Source: Dehalococcoidales bacterium (GTDB taxonomy: Bacteria > Chloroflexota > Dehalococcoidia > Dehalococcoidales > UBA3254). From it: a DNA stretch of 5,289 nucleotides. Every line of letters starts with the position of its first letter. Position 1 is the first letter of the stretch. The position numbers and the translations under genes were made by a program. The DNA lies in the NCBI GenBank assembly GCA_028718465.1, contig JAQULX010000241.1, forward strand, positions 1 to 5,289. The letters are read 5' to 3'. Below are positions 1 through 5,155 of the stretch, piece by piece. Under the pieces are notes generated by a model that saw only the letters and a program-made list of their open reading frames with translations, searched no databases and was not told where the DNA came from.

Positions 1-898
1 GTTCTGGCACAAGACCCTCTAATGAAGCAAATTTGGCGTGCCCACGAAGTCGTATAGAAAGATGCGGTAATTTCGGAATCTGTGAAATATCGGGTTTATT
101 ACCTGCCTTAAGCATTTTAATTAAGCCTTGGCCTAACAGATCGCGAAAACCGTCGAGCTCATAGAGGTGCTCGTGCCAAATCGTTCTTTGCGATTTCACC
201 CCTAGTTCGTGTTCGATTAAATATTCCGCCAACGCCTTTATTAAAGGTAAATCGGAATTAAGACGCTGCCGATCTTTGATTTTATCCGGGTCAACAACGG
301 GATCATTATATGCATGAGCAACTGCACAACGACCCGACTCATATAAATAGTTCGCCACATCGTCTGTTATAGATTGGAGTTCTTGAATCCTTTGTTTTGC
401 GCGGTGCTCGGTGATATTCGGAAGGGTTTTCCTAATCCATTCACGCTGTTCTTTTCCATTAGGATTAACAATGTTGATGATTTTACAAAACCCTAAAAAC
501 TGGTAGGAGACACTATTAAGGCCGAGAGCTTCTCGGTATAACGCTAAGGCAAGTTGTGCTTTATCGCCGATGGATTCTGGTAAATAATCCACTTTGAACT
601 TAGGGTCGATAATCATCGCCGATTGACTTTTTCCAAAACCAATACGCCTATTACCGCCTATCTGGAATGTTTCGCGGATTGAAGCCCCTTCCGCCCATGC
701 TAACGAACTCATAAAGCGACGAAGAAGGCTACTAGCCTCCTCTGATGTCATTGGCGGTTCGAATTCAATCTCCACGCTTGCAGAGGTAGTGTCAGTAACC
801 GGGCGAAGAACAACCTCATAGCCCCGGAATTTGACAGTTGTATCAATTGTTGGCCACGCGACGGAGCTTTCTACTGCAATACCTAGCCACTGCTTCAT
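1..898 (-). CDS. MauJ-like / HEPN-like protein, 3' end beyond left edge
   Basis: This reading frame starts at ATG 898-896 and stays open to the window edge, giving 299 residues without a stop, so the C-terminus is missing. A good ribosome site (AAGGTGGA, 911-904) lies 5 nt before the ATG. The ATG overlaps the stop of the upstream nuclease gene as ATGA, which implies translational coupling. The protein is soluble, with no signal peptide or membrane segment. The N-terminus (WLGIAVESSVAWP, residues 4-16) and the central region resemble proteins annotated as 'methylamine utilization protein MauJ'. I recognise this from memory, and it implies no proven role in methylamine metabolism. Residues 190-195 read RCAVAH, an R-x4-H motif after a helical stretch, followed by YNDPVVDPD. 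This resembles the RNase-type motif of HEPN domains, but the HEPN assignment is inference. No other methylamine genes are present, so the true function is unknown. Confidence 0.85.
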   Translation of the reverse strand, partial: MKQWLGIAVESSVAWPTIDTTVKFRGYEVVLRPVTDTTSASVEIEFEPPMTSEEASSLLRRFMSSLAWAEGASIRETFQIGGNRRIGFGKSQSAMIIDPKFKVDYLPESIGDKAQLALALYREALGLNSVSYQFLGFCKIINIVNPNGKEQREWIRKTLPNITEHRAKQRIQELQSITDDVANYLYESGRCAVAHAYNDPVVDPDKIKDRQRLNSDLPLIKALAEYLIEHELGVKSQRTIWHEHLYELDGFRDLLGQGLIKMLKAGNKPDISQIPKLPHLSIRLRGHAKFASLEGLVPE

Positions 899-2229
899 AT
901 AATTCCACCTTTTTTCTTACTTTCCCTTACCCAGTCTTTAACCTTTCCGGCCTCAATTATAAAGGTTATTGTATCGCCGGATTCTGGTGTAGTCCAGTCG
1001 GAAAAGGTAAACCATTCTTTATTACCCTTCCTTTTACTTCTTATGAGCAGATACTCGGTAAAGCCAGCGTTCTCCAAATACTCCTTTGGCATGCCTTTAT
1101 AGACAACGCCTAGCTCGGAAACAGCCTTTCCTCCTTTGTCTGAAACCGTCGCCAAGCTGCTCGACTTTGGCAAATTGGAGATTTTAGAATTATCCGCATC
1201 CCTGTCCACCCACAGAATTACCGTTACGGGAAGATGGTCAGAGGCATATCTTCCGTAAAGCCATATGAGTTTGTTGTCCCTGTCCTTGATCTCTGCTGTA
1301 GGCTTAACGTTAGGGAACTTAAGCGAGTCCTCCCAAGCCTGGTCGACCTGTGCCGAATCGATAAATACATCCTCATTGCTATATTTACCCTGATACCATA
1401 TAGTATCATACTGGCTGTCCGATAATTCGCCCGTTGTTTTATTAATGGTAGTTACATCTTTTGAGGTAAGGATATGTTTCATGGTTGGAATACTTTTTAG
1501 GTCGTCCCATTCGGACTTGTTAACATTAGTATTGAAATCCCCTAAAAGGAATACATCGTTTTGCTCGGGGTCTTCATTCTGGACCTTTTCATAGACAATC
1601 TTAAGACGCCTGATCTCGTCTCTTCGCCACTTGGCCGCCGGGGCTGCGACATGAATGGTAATGAGGGTAAAGTCGAGATTGCCGCCTTTGGCTTTAAAGG
1701 AAACAACAAAAGGTTGCCTATCGAACTGCCTTTTCTGGTCTTTTAAGCCTGGAATGGGGTTTTTAGCCTCATCCCATAGGCGCGCACTATTTGGGACTAA
1801 TTCCAGCTTTGACTTCCTATATATAAAGGCATAATACTCAAAGGTGCTAACTGCCTCGCTTTCTTGTGCGTTTAAGGTGCCGTTTGGCGTGGTGCTTACA
1901 ACGTAACCCCAGTCAGAGCCTAGAGAGGCTACTATTCGCTTTAATGCCTCGATACCTTTTGTACCCATGGGATTCTTGGCTGTGGCACCGGTATTCATGA
2001 CCTCCTGGATGGCCACGATATCGTAGTTCTTGAGTATTGTGGCGGCATTCTGGGTTTGATAGGGATTGTTTTTGCCTAACTTTTCGATGTTGAACGAGCC
2101 TAGGCGAATCTGATTTAGGCTTGGAGCAACGACTTCTGCCGGTAGATGCAATGAAACCGACAAAAAGAGAAATACAGTGGCAATAACAAAGGGTAGCTTG
2201 AATTTATGTTTTTTTATAGACATAGCCAT
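895..2229 (-). CDS. Secreted or envelope DNase I-like nuclease (endonuclease/exonuclease/phosphatase fold)
   Basis: This 444-residue protein has a basic N-terminus, then a hydrophobic segment (about residues 13-27) ending near LHLPA (27-31), typical of a Sec signal peptide or anchor. The catalytic domain (about 43-342) carries the family motifs in order: GSFNIEKLG with N47, VAIQEV with E76, FDRQPFVV with R171, TIHVAAP with H193, GDFNT with D231 and N233, YDTIWY with D275, and SDHLPV with D331 and H332. FDRQPFVV, H-x-AP and YDTI match pancreatic DNase I closely, so a metal-dependent DNA phosphodiesterase outside the cytoplasm is the best guess. A sphingomyelinase-like or other phosphodiesterase is possible. 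Residues 345-444 form a lysine-rich extension that I do not recognise. The start is chosen at ATG 2229-2227. A TTG at 2250 would add 7 residues and an ATG at 2223 would remove two; no Shine-Dalgarno site is clearly decisive. The gene overlaps the hydrolase stop by 26 nt and shares ATGA with the downstream gene. Confidence 0.93.
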   Translation of the reverse strand: MAMSIKKHKFKLPFVIATVFLFLSVSLHLPAEVVAPSLNQIRLGSFNIEKLGKNNPYQTQNAATILKNYDIVAIQEVMNTGATAKNPMGTKGIEALKRIVASLGSDWGYVVSTTPNGTLNAQESEAVSTFEYYAFIYRKSKLELVPNSARLWDEAKNPIPGLKDQKRQFDRQPFVVSFKAKGGNLDFTLITIHVAAPAAKWRRDEIRRLKIVYEKVQNEDPEQNDVFLLGDFNTNVNKSEWDDLKSIPTMKHILTSKDVTTINKTTGELSDSQYDTIWYQGKYSNEDVFIDSAQVDQAWEDSLKFPNVKPTAEIKDRDNKLIWLYGRYASDHLPVTVILWVDRDADNSKISNLPKSSSLATVSDKGGKAVSELGVVYKGMPKEYLENAGFTEYLLIRSKRKGNKEWFTFSDWTTPESGDTITFIIEAGKVKDWVRESKKKGGII

Positions 2230-3094
2230 AGTTATACTTCGGCCTTTCAATTTCTATATCCAGCATTATCTTAACCAAATTAACTACCGTCCTCGGATCC
2301 TGGGTTATGCCGGATCTGCCGGAATGGGATGCGCTTAATATTTCAATAGATTGGACCTTCTCATCATATAAGTCACCAAGGCCATATTTATTTAACTTAG
2401 CACTTCGCATAACAGCCGCATCCTGGGTACCGTAAAATTGATAGAATTTACCAACCCTACCAAGCAACGCGCTTCTATTGCCTTTGGTATTTACTAAAGT
2501 TATGGCTTCCCTTTTGGGCGAGAGATTTTTTATCTGATCTTTATGGTGTTCTTCGAACTGCTTAAGTAGCGGAAACAACTTTTTAAGCTTGGGAAGTAAC
2601 GGGGCTAGTGCGACCCCCTGAAGAGGCGAAGCAATAGTTATGCAATTTTTTACGTTCTTTAAATAATCTGAGCCTTGTGTTATCGCAGCGACTATATCCA
2701 ACCCTCCCATGGAATGGCCTACTATATCGAATTCGGAGTTTTTTCCGATTTCGTCTATTATCTTTTGCTTTAGAATTTCGCCAAATCTCATAAAACTTTC
2801 GGCGGATTTCGATTCCGTCTCCGAAAAAGTTATATAATGGGCTTTCCTAATTGCAGCCCTAGGATCATTGAGAATCTTTTCGAGACATTCCTTTACGGAT
2901 ATGTGACCTTTTAGTCTTTTAGGATAGGGCTTAAGCCAACAGTCGCCCTCCTCTCCCGTCCAGCCGGGAACGAAGAAGATATCCCTTTTTAGAGTTATCT
3001 TATCTCCGGCGAATTGGTCTATTTCTTCCAGAGCCTTTTTCTTCTGTTCGGCTCTAAGCCTTTGTATATCTTGGACGGGGCCTTCGGTTGCCAT
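2204..3094 (-). CDS. Alpha/beta hydrolase, lipase/esterase-like
   Basis: This 296-residue protein starts at ATG 3094-3092, fixed by a near-perfect ribosome site (AGGAGGT, 3107-3101) 6 nt upstream. An in-frame TTG at 3157 sits in the loop of the leader terminator and is not credible. A charged helical N-terminus (about 1-28) precedes DIFFVPGWTGEEGDCW (38-53), the strand and oxyanion-hole region of the fold. The nucleophile elbow is GHSMGG at 126-131, with Ser128 as catalytic serine. Likely partners are Asp225 (in YGTQDAAV) and His257 (in SASHSG). VKNCITIASPLQGVA resembles the region after the elbow in triacylglycerol lipase and PGAP1-like families. There is no signal peptide, so it should be cytoplasmic unless exported another way. 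Substrate is unknown; a lipid, ester or peptide are all possible. It is the first gene of the operon, and its 3' end overlaps the nuclease gene. Confidence 0.92.
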   Translation of the reverse strand: MATEGPVQDIQRLRAEQKKKALEEIDQFAGDKITLKRDIFFVPGWTGEEGDCWLKPYPKRLKGHISVKECLEKILNDPRAAIRKAHYITFSETESKSAESFMRFGEILKQKIIDEIGKNSEFDIVGHSMGGLDIVAAITQGSDYLKNVKNCITIASPLQGVALAPLLPKLKKLFPLLKQFEEHHKDQIKNLSPKREAITLVNTKGNRSALLGRVGKFYQFYGTQDAAVMRSAKLNKYGLGDLYDEKVQSIEILSASHSGRSGITQDPRTVVNLVKIMLDIEIERPKYNYGYVYKKT

Positions 3095-3100
3095 TGTAAT

Positions 3101-3107
3101 ACCTCCT
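3101..3107 (-). promoter_or_regulatory. Strong Shine-Dalgarno site deciding the hydrolase start
   Basis: The minus strand reads AGGAGGT here, 6 nt before ATG 3094. This is the best ribosome-binding site in the window and excludes the upstream TTG start. It lies beyond the leader terminator, so the site is transcribed only when RNA polymerase reads through. Confidence 0.9.
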
Positions 3108-3135
3108 GCTTTTACCGATTGTTTACTTATAAAGC

Positions 3136-3176
3136 AAAAAACCTCCGTCAGCCGCAATCCGACTAACGAAGGTTTT
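3136..3176 (-). terminator. Intrinsic terminator hairpin inside the operon leader (possible attenuator)
   Basis: On the minus strand, 3176-3160 pairs with 3154-3138 in a continuous 17-bp stem with three G-U pairs and a 5-nt loop (GATTG), followed by TTTTTT at 3141-3136. The G-U pairs would become A-C mismatches in a plus-strand transcript, so the structure works only for minus-strand transcription. It lies downstream of the promoter at 3235-3262 and 42 nt before the hydrolase start. It therefore either attenuates the operon or ends a short leader RNA. Confidence 0.88.
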
Positions 3177-3228
3177 ACTTATTTTAACGTCCAGGTTGCC
3201 CCCTTCAAACTCGGGACGACTTCTAATT
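3136..3228 (-). ncRNA. Terminated leader RNA of about 93 nt, unidentified class
   Basis: Transcription from the promoter at 3235-3262 should begin near 3228 and, if stopped at the intrinsic terminator, give an RNA of about 93 nt. The part before the terminator can form a small hairpin from CGTCC and GGACG, with a purine-rich loop containing GAAGGGGGCAACC. AACCT in that loop could instead pair with AGGTT in the 3' arm of the terminator, which would be a way to relieve termination. I compared it from memory with common riboswitch classes (c-di-GMP, glycine, TPP, ZTP, fluoride, guanidine) and recognise none. It could be an attenuator leader or an independent small RNA. Confidence 0.4.
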
Positions 3229-3234
3229 GGTTTT

Positions 3235-3262
3235 AGTCTATCACTATTGGCCGTTTTGTCAA
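3235..3262 (-). promoter_or_regulatory. Sigma-70 type promoter of the hydrolase-nuclease operon
   Basis: A perfect -35 box TTGACA (3262-3257) is followed after 16 nt by TAGACT (3240-3235), which matches the -10 consensus at four of six positions, including the first two and the last. The predicted start is near 3228. This gives a 5' leader of about 130 nt for the three-gene operon and separates it from the cassette genes on its right. Confidence 0.7.
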
Positions 3263-3548
3263 TAGCTTAAGGAACAACGAATTCTTACCCACCTCTTAAT
3301 GGTTTGCTGTCTACATTTCCACACATCAGGAACGCCCTGAAGGCACTCTTCGTAATCCTAACCTATTTGAAAATATGCTTCCTTTGGCAGGAAAGGTATC
3401 GTCCTTTCACGCAAACGCCCAAGTTAATACGAAGCTACTCCTGGGGTTTTCTGATCCAAGGAAAGTACTCTGGAGCCACGGAAAGGCCGTATTTCTGCCG
3501 CGGTTGGCTGTATAAGTGCTGTACAGGTTTGGATACTATTGACGGGGT
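3263..3548. other. Intergenic stretch without a convincing gene; several hairpins
   Basis: This stretch joins the end of the cassette region to the operon promoter. No long ORF with a ribosome site is present on either strand. It contains overlapping inverted repeats: GAAAGG/CCTTTC (3391-3396 with 3403-3408), a competing CCTTT/AAAGG (3381-3385 with 3392-3396), ACGG/CCGT (3478-3481 with 3487-3490), and AGCCA-CGG pairing with CCG...TGGCT (3474-3481 with 3498-3509). None is followed by a T-run, so they are not ordinary terminators. It may be a structured RNA, a gene-less cassette remnant, or decayed mobile DNA. I cannot choose between these. Confidence 0.4.
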
Positions 3549-3564
3549 AGAGAACATCGGGCAT
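3424..3564 (-). CDS. Possible small ORF, 46 aa, coupled to the HEPN gene (doubtful)
   Basis: An ATG at 3564-3562 overlaps the stop of the HEPN-like gene as TGATG, a common coupling arrangement, and opens 46 codons ending in TAA at 3426-3424. The product starts MPDVLYPVNSIQTCTA and ends TPGVASY; it has no recognisable domain, signal or membrane segment. No independent ribosome site is seen. The same frame continues past the TAA with only one more stop (TAG) until a TGA near 3258. It may be a decayed gene or chance openness over structured DNA. Confidence 0.2.
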   Translation of the reverse strand: MPDVLYPVNSIQTCTALIQPTAAEIRPFRGSRVLSLDQKTPGVASY

Positions 3565-3626
3565 CACCGGCCCGGGAACCGCGTACGGTGCATGCGTCGG
3601 TTCAGTGGTGGCATTATTTTGTCAAC
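3549..3626 (-). other. Degenerate attC-like recombination site (weak)
   Basis: The 3' end of the HEPN gene lies in an imperfect palindrome about 78 nt long. GCCACCACTG and GAACCG on the left arm match CCGGTGATGCC and CGGTTC on the right arm, with unpaired bases between them. Its inner part parallels the clearer site at 4289-4355: both run CCACCA... and end CGCG, TTCC, GG, CCGGTGA in similar order. The outer boxes (GTTGACA at 3626-3620 and GTTCTCT at 3555-3549) fit the attC consensus poorly, so this is an eroded or non-standard site at best. Confidence 0.35.
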
Positions 3627-4292
3627 AGCTTCAATTATTCTTTTCGTTAGTTCAAGCACACGATCTGTCCACTCCACCATGTCGTTTAAGCCTCTAATGA
3701 TTCGTATTCGTCTGGCTCCATCGAGGTCAATGTCTAGTTCGTGAATAATTTGGTTTCGTGCATCAAAAATGGGGCGTAGAAGTTTCTTGTCGAGATTGAG
3801 TGCGTTTGGATCTAGACCAAGTGCTGTTGTAGCTTTGAACAGTTGATCTGCCGACTGAAGACTATCACCTGTAAGTGCAGTTATGTATGAATTGATAACT
3901 CTGGCATAAGGCGATGAACTGGATAAAACCTTTGCGAGGTATTTAGTGTTTGTGCCAAAATCTGTTTCTTCTCCGCGAACTTGGCGTTCTACAAACGTTT
4001 CAAGTCCTGTTTGTGCACCAACGTTCACTCGTACGAGAAGGGGCAGGCCGTCTTTGATTACCTGTTTCAAGCCAGCGTCAAGTCCCGCACATGCCATCAC
4101 AAGCATCGCACGCAAAATATCCTGTTCCTGATCTGTAGTTCCGCCGCGCGACTTTCCGCGATTCTGACGAGCGAGTTCAAATGCCCGTAACAAGGATTTG
4201 GATGAGGATAATGCATTCTGGAAAATCAGAAGTGCATCGGATAACTCTGTGTTAATAAGTTTGAGATCGGGAGTTATTGCTATATTCTTCAT
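3564..4292 (-). CDS. HEPN-like domain protein (cassette gene), putative RNase or toxin type
   Basis: This 242-residue protein starts at ATG 4292-4290, with GGAGG (4300-4296) unusually close, only 3 nt upstream. It looks all-helical. A conserved-looking helix (ILRAMLVMACAGLDAGLKQVI, 59-79) is followed later by FDARNQIIHELD (176-187), in which R179-N180-x3-H184 fits the R-x4-H motif of HEPN domains, many of which are metal-independent RNases. The arrangement recalls RiboL-PSP-HEPN-type proteins, but that subfamily call is tentative. No membrane segment or signal is seen. The start codon overlaps the end of the attC-type site at 4289-4355, and the last 20 or so residues (basic, NRRMHRTRFPGR) are encoded inside a second palindrome, as often happens when cassette ORFs run into attC. 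HEPN proteins commonly act in toxin-antitoxin or phage-defence systems; that role is inference here, and no antitoxin partner is evident. Confidence 0.82.
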   Translation of the reverse strand: MKNIAITPDLKLINTELSDALLIFQNALSSSKSLLRAFELARQNRGKSRGGTTDQEQDILRAMLVMACAGLDAGLKQVIKDGLPLLVRVNVGAQTGLETFVERQVRGEETDFGTNTKYLAKVLSSSSPYARVINSYITALTGDSLQSADQLFKATTALGLDPNALNLDKKLLRPIFDARNQIIHELDIDLDGARRIRIIRGLNDMVEWTDRVLELTKRIIEAVDKIMPPLNRRMHRTRFPGR

Positions 4293-4355
4293 AATCCTCC
4301 ATTCACCGGCCGGAAACGCGCAGCGTTTACAGTCTGGTGGAATGAGTGGTTAGGC
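4289..4355 (-). other. attC-type site between the DUF2971 and HEPN cassettes
   Basis: On the minus strand the site opens with a perfect R''-type box GCCTAAC (4355-4349). The outer arms pair as TAACCACTCATTCCACC against the complement TAATCCTCCATTCACC, with one extra unpaired C in the L-box region; an extrahelical base there is a hallmark of folded attC sites. The centre carries AAACGC/GCGTTT. The far end (ATTATGA, 4295-4289) is a degenerate version of GTTRRRY and contains the start codon of the HEPN gene. Its position directly between two single ORFs of the same orientation is as expected for cassettes. The degenerate R' box makes its recombination activity uncertain. Confidence 0.7.
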
Positions 4356-4407
4356 ATTTTAATTGTTGCCTTAAATCGGTGCTTCAAGAAAATATCTGAA
4401 ATACCTT

Positions 4408-5070
4408 TTATACTTTTTTAGTGACTTCATCCCACCTTACTCCCTTTCTTAAAGGGAGGCGGTGAAACTCACCTGACGTATTAAATGAAGCAATATCTAT
4501 TTGTAAATTCATAAGCGCACACATTTCAAATACAGGCCTAAAATACTTCATATCCATTCCAGTGCCGATAAGCACTGTTTTGATATCAGCCCTTAAATAT
4601 TTTTCTTTAGAGTTTTCATCGGAAATCCACCGCCATTCTTCTTCATGTGACCATGCGTGAAGTTTGTGAGTTAATAACCCGATAACTGATGACCTATCAC
4701 ACTGATCGATATCTGTAATATACTTAACCTCATGAATATTGTTTTTGTACTCTTCAAGATTTAGTTCCAGACATATTCCAGAGTGACCAGCGCCATAGTA
4801 TGACCACATAAGGATTGATTTTGGACTTTTTGAAAACGAGCATATTCTATGACTATTTATCTTTTCATCATGTTCCATCCAAAATTCATAACTCCTTTTC
4901 CATTTGTCATCACTTGGCAAGCCTGCTAATGACATATTTATATCAATGCCCAAGACTCCTTCCAAAGGATCATTTATTTGACGCGGTGTTGAACAATAGA
5001 GTCTTCTTGTCAAAAACAGATCAACTATTTGATCAAAGTTCTCAAGTGATTTGAATTTGTAAAGAATCAT
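4408..5070 (-). CDS. DUF2971-type protein (cassette gene)
   Basis: This 220-residue protein starts at ATG 5070-5068, only 9 nt after the GTTAGGC box of the attC-type site at 5080-5154. No Shine-Dalgarno site is visible in the A-rich AAAAAATAA between them. I recognise DUF2971 hallmarks: LYKFKSLENF near the N-terminus (3-12), LYCSTPRQINDPLEG (24-38), ICSFSKSPKSILMWSYYGAGHSGICLEL (76-103), a VKYITD strand (115-120), and HAWSHEEEWRWI (138-149). The conserved NDPLEG, SFS, MWS-Y and W-x2-EEEWR motifs are intact and the length is normal. The biochemical function of the family is not established to my knowledge; members turn up in variable regions and near defence genes. The protein has no signal peptide and should be cytoplasmic. 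Its coding sequence is visibly more AT-rich than the HEPN gene next door, consistent with separate origins of the two cassettes. Confidence 0.88.
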   Translation of the reverse strand: MILYKFKSLENFDQIVDLFLTRRLYCSTPRQINDPLEGVLGIDINMSLAGLPSDDKWKRSYEFWMEHDEKINSHRICSFSKSPKSILMWSYYGAGHSGICLELNLEEYKNNIHEVKYITDIDQCDRSSVIGLLTHKLHAWSHEEEWRWISDENSKEKYLRADIKTVLIGTGMDMKYFRPVFEMCALMNLQIDIASFNTSGEFHRLPLRKGVRWDEVTKKV

Positions 5071-5079
5071 TTATTTTTT

Positions 5080-5154
5080 GCCTAACGATTGAACTCGGTG
5101 GCTGAGCCCTGCTAACGGACGGCTAGCAAAGTCCGCTGGAGTGAATTGTTATAG
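5080..5154 (-). other. attC-type integron recombination site (best example)
   Basis: On the minus strand this 75-nt imperfect palindrome ends in a perfect core box GTTAGGC (5086-5080) and begins with CTATAAC (5154-5148). The arms pair as TAACAATT with AATCGTTA, then ACTC with GAGT offset by an unpaired base, giving the bulged double-box stem of attC sites. The centre holds its own hairpin, TGCTA/TAGCA. It sits between the stop codon of one ORF (TAA ending at 5156) and the ATG of the next (5070), the expected spacing in cassette arrays. The boxes match the published R''/R' pattern (ending AAC; GTTRRRY), although the first bases of R'' deviate. Confidence 0.82.
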
Positions 5155-5155
5155 G

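Noticed and set aside
131..137. GCCTAAC box on the plus strand (another at 2074-2080)
   Set aside because: Both lie inside well-supported coding sequence with no matching second box or palindrome, so they are chance heptamers.
838..1113. Plus-strand ORF antisense to the nuclease gene
   Set aside because: The minus-strand frame has full nuclease motifs and a coupled start/stop, so this is a shadow frame. The same applies to the short plus-strand ORFs at 1234-1425, 1561-1746, 3946-4190 and 4815-5054.
3095..3157. Upstream TTG start that would extend the hydrolase to 317 residues
   Set aside because: The TTG is in the loop of the intrinsic terminator and has no ribosome site, whereas ATG 3094 follows a strong AGGAGGT.
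3188..3225. GAAGGGGGCAA in the leader resembling a glycine riboswitch core
   Set aside because: The surrounding conserved stems and the tandem aptamer arrangement are missing; the short purine-rich match is likely chance.
3356..3430. Possible attC from TATTAAC (3429-3423) to GTTAGGA (3362-3356)
   Set aside because: The spacing fits, but beyond TAAC/GTTA the arms pair poorly, there is no L-box match with a bulged base, and the last core base is wrong.
3568..3602. Resemblance of GAACCG...CGGTTC to group II intron domain V
   Set aside because: The pairing arms are shorter and the GAAA loop and expected 34-nt layout are absent; no maturase gene or intron 5' end is visible. An attC-like palindrome explains it better.
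3304..3744. Plus-strand ORF of 146 codons
   Set aside because: It is antisense to the end of the HEPN gene and the non-coding segment, has no good ribosome site, and gives a protein with no recognisable family features.
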